Shown here: positions 54,924 to 64,000 of the stretch, piece by piece
Position numbering within the stretch: the first letter of the stretch is position 1
Layout: each line of letters begins with the position of its first letter
Assembly (NCBI GenBank): GCA_963971225.1
Contig: OZ020268.1
Coordinates: forward strand, 117,007,510-117,071,509
Direction of reading: 5' to 3'
Source: Melieria omissa
Taxonomy: Eukaryota; Arthropoda; Insecta; Diptera; Ulidiidae
Length of the DNA stretch: 64,000 bases
The notes under the pieces: model-generated
The model's database searches: none
Seen by the model: the letters and a program-made list of their open reading frames with translations, nothing else
Told to the model about the DNA's origin: nothing
Made by a program: the position numbers and the translations under genes

Positions 54924-55848
54924 GTTGCCAGATAACTCAAATGACTTTCTCCCAATTCTTAAAAAAGAACTGAAATTTTCTCCCAAAAGTTAAAAAATTC
55001 TTCTAAAATTTTTCTAAAATTTGGGTCTTTTCAAAGGAATAAAACTTCTCATAAATAAATAAATACAGAACCGACTCGGTAAAAGCAACCGATTAATGAC
55101 AGGGGCAGTTGCAACTACCGAGTTTGTTGCAATTATCGAGTCTAAAATTTTGTATGAAAATTTGCAAATTTCACAAAGTTTTATAAGGGTTTCATTAGAA
55201 TTCATTATTATTTTATTCATATTTTGTTGTATTACAAAAAAAAAGAACTTAAACTAATCACATTCATGGTGTTTAAGAAAAATCAAACAGAAGAAACGGG
55301 ACATCAACTGACACTCTACTCCACAAAAAGAAAATAAGACGAAGAAAAAGATTATTGAGGCTTTTTCGGCAGCAGTTGCTTTTACTGAGTCTATAATGTA
55401 TAAAATTCGGTGGTTGCGATAATCGAGGAGTTGCGCAAATCGAGGGTTGCTTTTACCGAGTCGCTACTGTATATACATATAATTTTTTTTTTTGAAACAG
55501 CCTTTTTTTTATTCATCTTTAGCATAACAACAAAAGCCAGTTACCCAAAAGGACTTTTCAAACAAAAGTGCCGGGATTTCATTATGACAGCAATAAGTGA
55601 GAACGAGATAGAACGAGCTTACATTTTGTAAGCGTAAAAATTTTTAACAGAATAGGATGCTTTGACTCTTAAAATAAATAGTTGTCTTCGTATCCAAAAA
55701 TCTCCCAAAACCCACTAAGGATCCGAATAATCCTCCAACATAAAATATAAATCTTCTAAACTTTCTCCTAAACAATTCTTTTTCCTGAAAAATCTTCTAA
55801 AAAGCCAAGAATCCCTAACTCTATGAGGAAATCTCCTGATCTGGCAAC
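54924..55848 (-). mobile_element. MITE family with GTTGCCAGAT-type ends, copy 2 (carries a nested MITE)
   Basis: Ends GTTGCCAGATA (54924) and GATCTGGCAAC (55838-55848) are inverted. In minus orientation it matches copy 1 (9014-9602) along its whole length, except for the interval 55066-55469, which is absent from copy 1. Subtracting that insertion leaves about 520 bp against about 590 bp in copy 1, the rest being indels in A/T runs. Confidence 0.75.
55066..55469. mobile_element. 404-bp TA-flanked MITE (Tc1/mariner or pogo-like) nested in the copy-2 MITE
   Basis: CAGAACCGACTCGGTAAAAG (55066) and its inverted partner CTTTTACCGAGTCGCTACTG (55450-55469) form about 25-bp termini with two mismatches. 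TA lies on both sides (55064-55065 and 55470-55471). TACCGAGT/ATCGAG words recur within both ends. The homologous site in copy 1 (about 9437) lacks it, which confirms the insertion. It is non-coding. Confidence 0.8.
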
Positions 55849-56420
55849 GCTGTCGCAAGGGAAGGAACAAAGCGCCCAACTCTGAGGCTTGTTTCGGTAA
55901 ATTCTCCACCGGCGGTGTTTTTACCCGGTGGGAATAAGACATAGTTGACCATGTTAGTATTATCTTGAAAATGTCCATCCTGGTAAAAAGAAGTGTTCTT
56001 ACGACATATAAACTCAAGACCAACCCCCACACATTGTGACTCCCTTGTGAAGAAGTTATTACTCCTTCTGAGTTAGTTTGACTGGTGTTAAGGATAAGGA
56101 TGGGGTATACCACCTTTACCCAACAGTTCTCGGAATCAATGCGGTTTTATGTTCTCTCTTACCAGATTTGATTTTTTCACACAAAACAAAACTTACGAAT
56201 TTGCCGTTTTCCTGTTGCAATGAAAATCTTACAAAAACAAAAAAAAAATTTTATATTTTCCTAACGTCATCATTCATCATAACAACAAACGTTCTGCAAG
56301 CAACAACAACATCTGTCAAAAAACTAATCTTCAATGGAATAAGTTAAAGACTTTAAAAAGCCATAGGTTCAGTTCTGAAAGGGTTAAGGCCAGTGGCCAA
56401 CCATCCCAAAGGGTAAAAGT
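55849..56420. other. Nothing recognised
   Basis: Mixed non-coding DNA; the 132-codon minus-strand frame ending at 55715 runs into the MITE and is not a gene. Confidence 0.4.
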
Positions 56421-58090
56421 TACTCAATGAAAACATTTAAAGTTAGAATTCGGTGCATTTGCACCAGCTGCAGCCACTAAATAAAGGCGACGCACCGAAT
56501 GGAAACGGCAGATATGAGGGAAATAAATAAAGTGAAAACGAAAGAAACCAGAAATAAATAAAATGTTAACTCGGCGCAAGCAAATGAAGTCATTAAAAAT
56601 GCATCTCATGCGAGATTTTGCTCTTTCTTTGCGCAGAAAACCGAAAATAAAACAAAAATCAACGAAAATAAAAGCACATAAAATGCGAAAAATACTTAAA
56701 AAAAAGAACTGACAAAAAATACAACAATAAATAACACTTACAACAACAACAACAAAGCCAACAACTTTATTAATGTCACCGCAAAACAAAGCAAGAATCC
56801 ACCAACCGCCGCCGCCGAGGCCGGCTGGCAGGAAAAGTGGCTGCCAATGCATATAGGCAGGAAGGGCAAATGGGGGCCGGGGGGCACGGGTCGAGAACGA
56901 GTTCTTTTGATGCAAACATGCAGTCATAAATTTGCATACACAGGCAGCCGGCACAGCAGCCGCAGCGCATCATGCAGCGGCTGCCCGCAGTTGCCGAAGG
57001 AAAAGTGGAACGAAATGCTTTTTATTTGAACGAGCGCGGACAGACGAACAAATCGACAGACGACAGACGACGGACGTGCCGCGTTTACAAAGGCCGCGCC
57101 AAAAGGAAGCGCGGTTTCGCTGTTGCTGTCGATTTATTAGAAGATCGTGCGGCGCGCGCAAAAGACACTCACGCCGCGCCAGCCAGCCAGCTCAGCTATG
57201 TGGCGCGACGCAGGCGGGCGTTGGGCCTCGCCTCGGTCGGTCGGTGTGCAGCGGATGCGGCGCAGCAAGTTGCAGCTGTGCTGGCCCCGAAACTGTTATG
57301 GCTCAAAATATGCACAAATACTTGAGCCAAGTTAAGCGGCACAAGTTGTGAATGGCTTAAAGGAAATGAAAAAAAAGTAAAATGAATAAATGAAATGAAA
57401 TTCGAACTGGTGAAATGAAAAATCGGGGAAAATGCTTTGTGAGCAAATAGCACACTGGGCCATGATCGAATGTCGAATGCAAGGAATTGGCCAATGAAAG
57501 TAGAATTAAATTCAGCTTAAAAAAAAACTAGTCAACAAGAAAAACCAAATATTTATTTGCTGTCTGAAGCAGCAACTGAGTGGCTAAAAATCGCTTGGAA
57601 AATGTAAAATTATGATTAGTTGTTGGTGTTGTGGATTTTACGAGCCAACATTAAACACGCAATAAACCCTCTGACCAAATGGCAGAGGTGTCGCTCTGCT
57701 GGCCGCAAGTCATTGCTGGATGCTAGGCGATGCCTTTTCGTACGGGAAGGGAACTGCTCGAGTGCTGCCACATTATCTGGCAAGAAGCACGCATCGATTA
57801 TGCCGCTGCAGTGTATGTGTGTGTGTGTGTGTGCTTGCGTGTTGCTGTTGCCTGCTGCTGGCATATTACACAAAAAATATACAAAAAACAGCAAGAAAAA
57901 TTATACGAATCGAAAGATGTTCGATGAGTGAAAAATTAAAAGCGCTTCAACGCAACATTGACAGCAGCAGCGACAGGCAGACAAATTGTACAACGGACAG
58001 ACAGACAGACAGGCAGCCAGCCAGCCAGACAGGCTGTTAAGCACTATTAATTGTTGGTACTCTTTGATGTTCACTTAATGGCAGCGTTGG
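56421..58090. other. TE-poor non-coding island with a CpG-rich core
   Basis: 56900-57300 is GC- and CpG-rich (GCGGCGCGCGC, GCCGCGCC words), flanked by A-rich DNA. (GT)n at 57811-57832 and GACAGACAGACAGGCAGCCA-type tandem at 57990-58032. Overlapping frames of up to 139 codons have no domain. It could be regulatory or a non-coding exon, which I cannot tell. Confidence 0.45.
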
Positions 58091-58795
58091 TGTTGTTCTT
58101 GTAAGGGGGCGACTGTTTAGCTGATTTCTAAGGAATTTTCTAGTTCTAAAATGAATATAGCTCGATGAATGGAAAGTGTTGAAAATCTTAAGTAATTTGA
58201 TGTTTTTAAGTGGCTTGCATTCTTAAAGTAGAAGCCCAAGACAAAGCATGAGTGTATAAAGAGGGGAAAAGCATTTTATTTTCAAATACGGTGTGAAGAT
58301 CCAACTCCTTATTTAACCGCTCCGAACGGAGAGATGTCCTTTACTGTCTTTTGGATACTGGCTACTATAAAGTAAATCTTACTTATAGCTATGATTCGTG
58401 TGAGTGATTGAGGGGAGTGTCGGGATGGTTACAAGATAGTGAACGACTTTGGTTCGTCAGAAACCTGAATTAAGATCCTGGAACTTATTCAAAGAATTAC
58501 AAAAAGAAACTGCACAAGGACACAGAATCTTTCAAGGCGAGAAATACTAATTGTTATACGAAGTACGTCACGGTCGAGGCAAACTACGAACATAAAGGTC
58601 TTTCAGTTGCTGAGATATTAGGGATGTCATTGCGATCATCTCGGTAATGCCTTGAGGACGGATAGATACAGGGCATCCATATTACATCGCCTATCTCCAT
58701 ATAGAAGTTGACAGGGAACCTTCACATCGCAGTAGGAAAAAAACCTAAAGAACTCGGTGCCTCGGTGACATCTTCGTTACAATAAGTAATCGGAT
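58091..58795. other. Nothing recognised
   Basis: Non-coding with stops in all frames. Confidence 0.4.
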
Positions 58796-58797
58796 AG

Positions 58798-59117
58798 AGG
58801 CGAATCTGAAGATTTTCTCTGTGCGCAATGCTTCAGAAGCGGAGTCACATCTTAGTTGGAATGACTGGATAAAGGCTAACCCAAAAATACTCGGTGTACA
58901 CGATGCTTCAGAATGGAGTCACATCTTAGTTGGAATCACTGGGTGGAGGCAAACCCAAAAATACTCGGTATACGCGATGCTACACAACGGACTCACATAT
59001 CAGTTGGAATGCCTGGATAGAGACAAACCCAAAAATACTCGGTGTACGCGATGCTTCGGAACGGAGTCACATCTCAGTTGGAATGGCCGAATAGAGGTGA
59101 ACCTGAAGATACTTGAT
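58798..59117. repeat. 74-bp minisatellite, about four units
   Basis: The marker CGATGCTTCAGAA-type occurs at 58826, 58901, 58975 and 59049 (spacing 75, 74, 74). Each unit also contains GAGTCACATCTTAGTTGGAAT, GGATAGAGGCAAACCCAAAA and ATACTCGGTGTACGCGATGC-type words. A 160-codon frame crosses it only because the repeat happens to be open in all three phases. Confidence 0.9.
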
Positions 59118-59311
59118 AAGGAAGTCTCGGAAAAGCAGGTACAAATCTCAGCTCCAGGTATAAGACCTCTTTCAGAACAAGATAGAAGTGGATTTCAAAG
59201 TATTGTTCTTTCTATTGTTGTCCTAGTGTGTCCTAGATACAGGCACGTAGATCATTCGATACGATCATCCCATGAAGATTATCGGTATATTGGTATATGT
59301 TGATGTCGCAT

Positions 59312-59693
59312 CTATTCGGGCACACAGGTACTCTGGAGCTCAGCTGGACGGGTTGTCATTTGAAAATAATGTGAGATATTAGCTAGTTTGAGTTCCAAAA
59401 GTTCATATTCCGTGGATAGGTGGATGGATGTGAGGGGGAGCCGAGGAAATAACCTTAGGGACCTCATTACCTCCAGCGGAACTTCATGTTCCGTAGTGGC
59501 AATCCTTCCGAAGTATATGTATCTGCATAGTCCGAAATGGTCAGCTGTTTCGCCATCTTCCAGGTACATTTCGCAAAGAGTTGACTGTCTCCCACCGATG
59601 CGATTGTGATACTGATTCAATTGAATTAATTCCGCGATGAGCTCTACAACTGTTCTCAAGTTGCTTTTGCCGAGACTAGGCAGATACGTATTG
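59312..59693 (-). mobile_element. LINE C-terminal relic, minus strand
   Basis: The minus strand reads YLPSLGKSNLRTVVELIAEL, then NRIGGRQSTLCEMYLEDGET, ADHFGLCRY (a damaged CX2C...HX3-4C motif) and LEVMRSLRLFPRLPL, ending at a stop near 59311. The pattern L...H.HRIG...S.LC..C.E..ETADHF.C is that of the zinc motif and tail of non-LTR retrotransposons. The frame is mostly open, but the first Cys pair is altered. The first residues of the open frame (to about 59725) come from the arm of the adjacent MITE, not the LINE. Confidence 0.6.
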
Positions 59694-59954
59694 TACATAT
59701 CGCTCCTTCGCTGCAAGAACATCATAACTAAAAAAAAAAATTTGTTTCAGTTTATGGCAGCCCTCTGTGTATCTGCATATGATCTTTTATCTGTCAAAAC
59801 CTCTTTGTAAAATACTCAATACTTTGCTCACAAGACGACATGGAAAATTTTTTGATACCTTGAACTGCCTGTAATGGTAAATTTTAAAATTGAATTTTCT
59901 CGGAATTATGTAGTTTTGAGTTATGACGTTCTTGCAGCGAAGGAGCGATATGTA
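59694..59954. mobile_element. TA-flanked MITE (about 257 bp) with near-perfect 36-bp arms
   Basis: TACATATCGCTCCTTCGCTG plus 16 more bases (59694-59729) is mirrored at 59919-59954 with a single mismatch. If the outermost TA is the target duplication, the element is 59696-59952. The interior is AT-rich and non-coding. Long termini and TA flanks suggest a Tc1/mariner-type MITE. Confidence 0.75.
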
Positions 59955-60139
59955 GTTCTCTTTGGTTGCGTTGCCTCAATAGAGATCTTGAAATGTCGGA
60001 AGCTCATATAGAAAATGTAATTTTTATGATGGAGACTTGGTCCTATTAGTGCTTTGTGCTCAGCCAGACTGCAGCTTATTGCTGGTTGTGGTTCTAAGAT
60101 TGATGATTTCTTGTTGCTTTTAATATTGGTTTATCCGCG
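59955..60139. other. Unassigned; may be the upstream part of the LINE split by the MITE
   Basis: No convincing motif in either strand. Confidence 0.3.
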
Positions 60140-60555
60140 CTGATTTAAGGTGGATCCACCGCGGCGACCATGTGAAAGAGGATCTAAATAGATGCGAAGC
60201 TTGGAAGCGAATATTTAGGGGCACGAGTTGTTCGGAAGAGGGAGCGCGCCTGGGAATCGCGGACAACGAACTATGCAGATTTTGTATGGAAGACGAGGAG
60301 ACTTCTGTACACATTCTAAAGGAATGTCCTGCCCTCATACACGCAAGAAAGCGGGTACTGGGAGGGAACTGGTACAGACGAAAGATCTGTCTGAAATTGA
60401 TCTAAGGAAAATAAAGGAGTACTTGAATAACATCTTAGGATACGAACTTTTCCAGTAAGATAAAGAGACGCAATACAATAGTTCAACACTGGACGCAGTG
60501 TCTCGGGCAGGTGGTGCTCGACTCCCGCTACCCCAATCTAATCTAATCTAATTTT
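60140..60555 (+). mobile_element. 5'-truncated LINE end of family A, plus strand
   Basis: The plus strand reads LGIADNELCRFCMEDEETSV then HILKECPALIHARKRVLG (CX2C...HX4C; about 60250-60360). After a one-base frameshift it reads RELVQTKDLSEIDLRKIKEY and GYELFQ with a stop at 60456-60458. The 3' UTR has GTTCAACACTGGACGCAGTG and GGTGGTGCTCGACTCCCG, shared with the family A copy at 3.0-4.5 kb, and ends in AATCTAATCTAATCTAAT. It lacks the family B insertion, so it shows the undisturbed sequence of that site. Confidence 0.75.
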
Positions 60556-61150
60556 CAAGAGGACTTTTGCATTCTAACTTGACTAGCTTAGAGTCAACTC
60601 TGTAATGGATGGAAGTAATTAAAAACAATCTTTGTTTTGGAGCTGTCCTGTGTTCTACATGTGGACACCTAAGGAGAACTTGAGGCTAGAAGCGGACCTT
60701 ATGATATTCAATGCTTTCAACTGACGCTAGCGTAATGCATATTCTGATTACATGATCAAAATTAGTTGCAAGTTCAAGGTCCGCTTATAGTTCAAGGTCA
60801 GCCTTATCAAGATCAGTGACGTAGAGAAAGTTGGTGCAATTATAGGAATCAAGGATCAAGTAGAGCAAGTTTTACTGTCTTAGGAGGCACCTGAAGAGAG
60901 GCTTTGTGGCTGTAATGGGTAAATAACCCCAGTTGAGTTAGTGAGGTTAAAATTAATCTTTCGTTTTATCTTTTACACATAACATACTCATTCACAAAAT
61001 AGAGCGCTGCCTTTGATTACTTGGAATTAGAATTAGGGAATTACTCATCATTTCGCTATCAACATTGGAAGAATCTCTTTCACAAATTGCCGCAAGAAGC
61101 TGCCAAGTAATATTTTATGCTCAAACTTCTTAGCAGTGAATCACTTAAAA
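60556..61150. other. Nothing recognised
   Basis: AT-rich non-coding DNA. Confidence 0.4.
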
Positions 61151-62400
61151 AGGTTTGGAGTTTATGTTAGTTCAGTTTTTATAAATCGCCCACTTGATAA
61201 GCGTCGACCATTAAAATCATTAGGAGCGGCTACGTCAAAGTAGCAGAGGAATGACTTAATTTCATTTGCATGACGGCAGTCGCACATAATGGGTCTGGGA
61301 AATCTTCGAGTCAGGTGAAAAAGTGCGTGAAAGAGCGTTGCGGTGCGATGTATGATGCTGCTGCGGAAATGGCTAATCGTCAGCAAATTATTTCAATCAA
61401 TTCTTGTCAACAACTACGCGTGCAATTGCTGTTGCCCACTTAACAATCGGCAGCCAACAAAAAAACAACAACAACTGCAACCCTGCAGCCGCACGCAATT
61501 TGCATTTGTGGCAGCGGCGGCATTTTTGCGTTGCCGCCGTTTTCGTGCAGCAAATTTGCTTGCGCAAACAACACAGCAACAACACGCAAGCGGCAAAAAT
61601 ACGCAATGGAACCGAATGAAACTAAAAACTGCACACAACATGGCAAACAGCAGATTGGCTTACAAAACAGGTCGATTAAGCGCACGTCAGCGGCAACGAT
61701 CGACCGAGCTGTGGCAGCAAAAAAAAAATGGCCAGGAGTCGAGTCGAAGGAAGCAGCCGTAAGCGTGCCCATCAAAAGTCGTCAAATGTCAATCAACCAA
61801 TGCGTCGCTGTGAACGGCAAAAAATGTATGAAGGCGCATAAGTGACAAGTGACAATGGGAAAACTTGCCACAACGGCAACATTAAGAAGAACAACAACAA
61901 GAATGGCATGTAAGGCAGCCAAACAGTCTGCTGTCGTTTTAACTAAAAGCAACAAGCAGTCGGCTGCGGCGCAGAAGTCAACGCAAACGCTGACAGCTGG
62001 CAGTCGCAGCCGTGCGGGAGGGTTGACGCGCGGCACTGGAGCACTGAAATTCTGTCTCTTTTCTTGTTGTTGTTGCTTAATTCTCGACGCAAGTGGGGTG
62101 CATTAATGCAGCCGGCAGGCATTGCCATTAGACTTGTCGCTGTCTCGATTTTTTGTTCTTGTTGTCTTATGTACAAAATTGTTTAGTTGGTTTTTATTGA
62201 CGCATTTAACCTCTGCCGCAGCCATTTAAATACTCATTTTAAATTACTTTGTTTTCGCGGCGCTGTCATCTTGCATGTCCAACCAGTGTCAACTGTCACT
62301 TGTGGTTGGCGAGCGCGACAGGTTGATGGAAAGAGTAAAGGGTTTGGGGAGAAGTGCGTTGTGGGTGTGTGACTCTCTCTGAACAATGAATTCTAGAGAA
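61151..62400. other. TE-poor non-coding island
   Basis: GC-richer with CAACAACAAC runs (61466-61478, 61570-61580, 61888-61902) and a TTGTTGTTGTTG run at 62064-62076. Overlapping frames of 75-139 codons on both strands have no domain. Confidence 0.45.
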
Positions 62401-62539
62401 TCGCGAAGTGTGACAAGTGGGACACGTGTTCAGTCTGAAAGTCAAGTCTGTCTGGCATTCTAGCATTAAATAAGGACAGTTTTCTATGAGTGGATGAAAA
62501 GTCTCTGTGGCGGAAAGATATCTTTGGCGTTTAGTAACT

Positions 62540-64000
62540 TTTTCTTCAACTTGAAACAAGCTGAATAGTTCAAACAGACCAAGAATTCGCATAATTAAGA
62601 CAATCCAAAAGTTCGGATGGTTTAAACGATTCAAGAGTCCGGATTGTGATGAAAAGTTCAAACCAGTCAAGAGTTCAGAGCATTCAGAGCAAGGGTCCGA
62701 TAGCTCAAATGATTTGCGAGTTCGGACTGTTTGCATAACCCAAGAGCCTAAATCGGTCAGACGATCCAATTAGTCAATGAATTAAGAGTCTGGGTAGTTT
62801 AGTTGACTCAAAAGCCCAGATACTAAATGTCTGAGATCTGTTCAGATAATACAATAGTCCAGATAGTTAATACAACCTAAAAGTCTGCATAGTTTAGACA
62901 ATCCAGGAGTCCGAACAGTTCAGATGAGAGTTTACATAGTTTGGACAACCTTAGGGTAAAGAATCTTCGAGCGATCCAAAAGTTTGAATAGTTCAGATGA
63001 CTTACGAGTCCATTTGGTTCAGCTGGTTCAAGAGTTCAAATTGCTCAAACGATTCAAGAGTTCAGACCATACTAGAGTCCAGATAGCTGAAATGATTTAA
63101 GAGTCCGGAATGCTTGCATAATCCAAGAGCATAGATCGGTCAGACGATCCAATAGTCTGAACTGTTGATATGAATTAAGAGTCTGGGTAGTTTAGATGAC
63201 TCAAGAGTCCAGATACTAAATGTCTAAAATAGTTCAGATAATACAAAAGTCTGGATAGTTTAAACAACTTAAAAGTCTGTATAGTGATCCAAGAAGTCCG
63301 AACTTGAAGATCCAAGAGTCCGAACAGTTGAGATGATTAAAGGGTTCACATAGTTTGAACAACCTAAGGGTAAATAATGTTCGAGCAATCGAAAAGTTTG
63401 AATAGTTCAGATGACTTGAGAGTCCATGTGATTCAGATTGTTCAAGAGTTCACATTGGGTAAACGATCCAAGAGTTAAAATAGTTCACATGATACAAGAG
63501 TCCGTTTTGTTCACATAGTACAAGAGTCCAGCTGGTTCTGTTGGTTTAAAAGTCAAGAGAATTCAGATGAATAGTTCGGACAGATTGGATAATCTAACTA
63601 TCCAGATAGTTCAGATAATCCAAGAATTCGGATATTTCAGACGATTCAAGAGTTCGGATAGTTCAGACAATCCAAGTGACCATATAGTTTAGGCAATCCA
63701 AGAGTCTGAAAAGTTTAATCAATTAAAGAGTTCAGATGAAAAAAGGGTCCGTATAGCTTAGACGATTCAATGATCCGAAAAATGTGAAAAATTTCAAAAT
63801 ATAGAGCGTTCAGATGTTCTAAGACTACGAATAGTTTAGATGGTTAAAGAATCCGTATAGTTTGGAGAGTAGGGAACATTCAGACGATTCAATGATCCGA
63901 AAAATTTGAAAAATTCAAAAATATTCTTATTCAGATGTTCTAAGACTACGAATAGTTTAGATGATTAAAGAATCCGCAAAGTTTGGAGAGTAAGGAACAT
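62540..64000. repeat. Satellite with about 26-bp base unit and higher-order periods; runs past the window end
   Basis: Degenerate units of the form AAGAGTCCGGATAGTTCAGA-TGATCC repeat continuously. Higher-order periods are visible. GATTTGCGAGTTCGGACTGT near 62709 and its context (GATCGGTCAGACGATCCAA, TTAAGAGTCTGGGTAGTTTA, ACTAAATGTCT) recur about 386 bp later near 63095. A unit of about 122 bp (GATCCGAAAAAT, TTCAGATGTTCTAAGACTAC, AGTTTGGAGAGTA) starts near 63771 and 63893 and is nearly identical. No coding potential. Confidence 0.85.

Noticed and set aside
1..64000. CRISPR array, operon, riboswitch or other prokaryotic system
   Set aside because: The sequence is clearly insect nuclear DNA. 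The tandem repeats lack the repeat-spacer pattern of CRISPR and there are no cas-like genes.

Overview
The window looks like non-coding DNA from a higher dipteran fly, most likely a tephritid fruit fly. The evidence is an R1-clade LINE, a mariner element, errantivirus-type LTR DNA, many CAA/TTG and TG microsatellites, and numerous LINE 3' ends with CCAA or TAACC tails. The tephritid level is inference. I could not support any host protein-coding gene, rRNA or tRNA gene. Almost everything recognisable is a transposable element (TE), a TE relic or a tandem repeat. These are interleaved with GC-richer, TE-poor non-coding islands that resemble intronic or intergenic regulatory DNA.

Left end (1-5.6 kb): the 3' part of an errantivirus-like LTR retrotransposon. 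Its gag reading frame runs directly into the membrane anchor of env, so pol is missing, and a 451-bp 3' LTR carries a palindromic minisatellite. Next comes a stack of nested insertions: an RT fragment of RTE-like type, a minus-strand RNase H-bearing LINE end, a second LINE end inserted into that with a 6-bp target duplication, then a 713-bp foldback element and a small hAT-like MITE.

Middle (5.6-45 kb): TE-poor islands (about 6.2-8.7, 17.3-18.9, 22.3-24.1, 26.6-27.6, 28.2-30.3, 34.3-35.0, 37.9-39.5 and 41.2-43.4 kb) alternate with repeats. The repeats include an internally deleted mariner (DD34D) with perfect inverted termini, piggyBac-like MITEs, Tc1/mariner transposase relics, LINE C-terminal relics, a tRNA-derived SINE with an 8-bp target duplication, two AT-rich simple-sequence blocks of 1-1.5 kb, and several local tandem arrays with units near 140 bp.

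45.7-50.75 kb: a complete, apparently intact R1-clade non-LTR retrotransposon on the minus strand. ORF1 is a Gag-like zinc-knuckle protein and ORF2 an APE endonuclease plus reverse transcriptase. The two overlap by ATGA, and the element has a poly(A) tail and a 14-15-bp target-site duplication beside a TG/TATG microsatellite. It is the only long, convincingly coding unit in the window.

Right end (50.75-64 kb): more islands, a 140-bp minisatellite, a second inverted copy of a roughly 590-bp MITE carrying a nested TA-flanked MITE, further LINE relics, a TA-flanked MITE with 36-bp near-perfect arms, a 74-bp minisatellite, and a satellite built on a roughly 26-bp motif with higher-order periods that runs off the window end.
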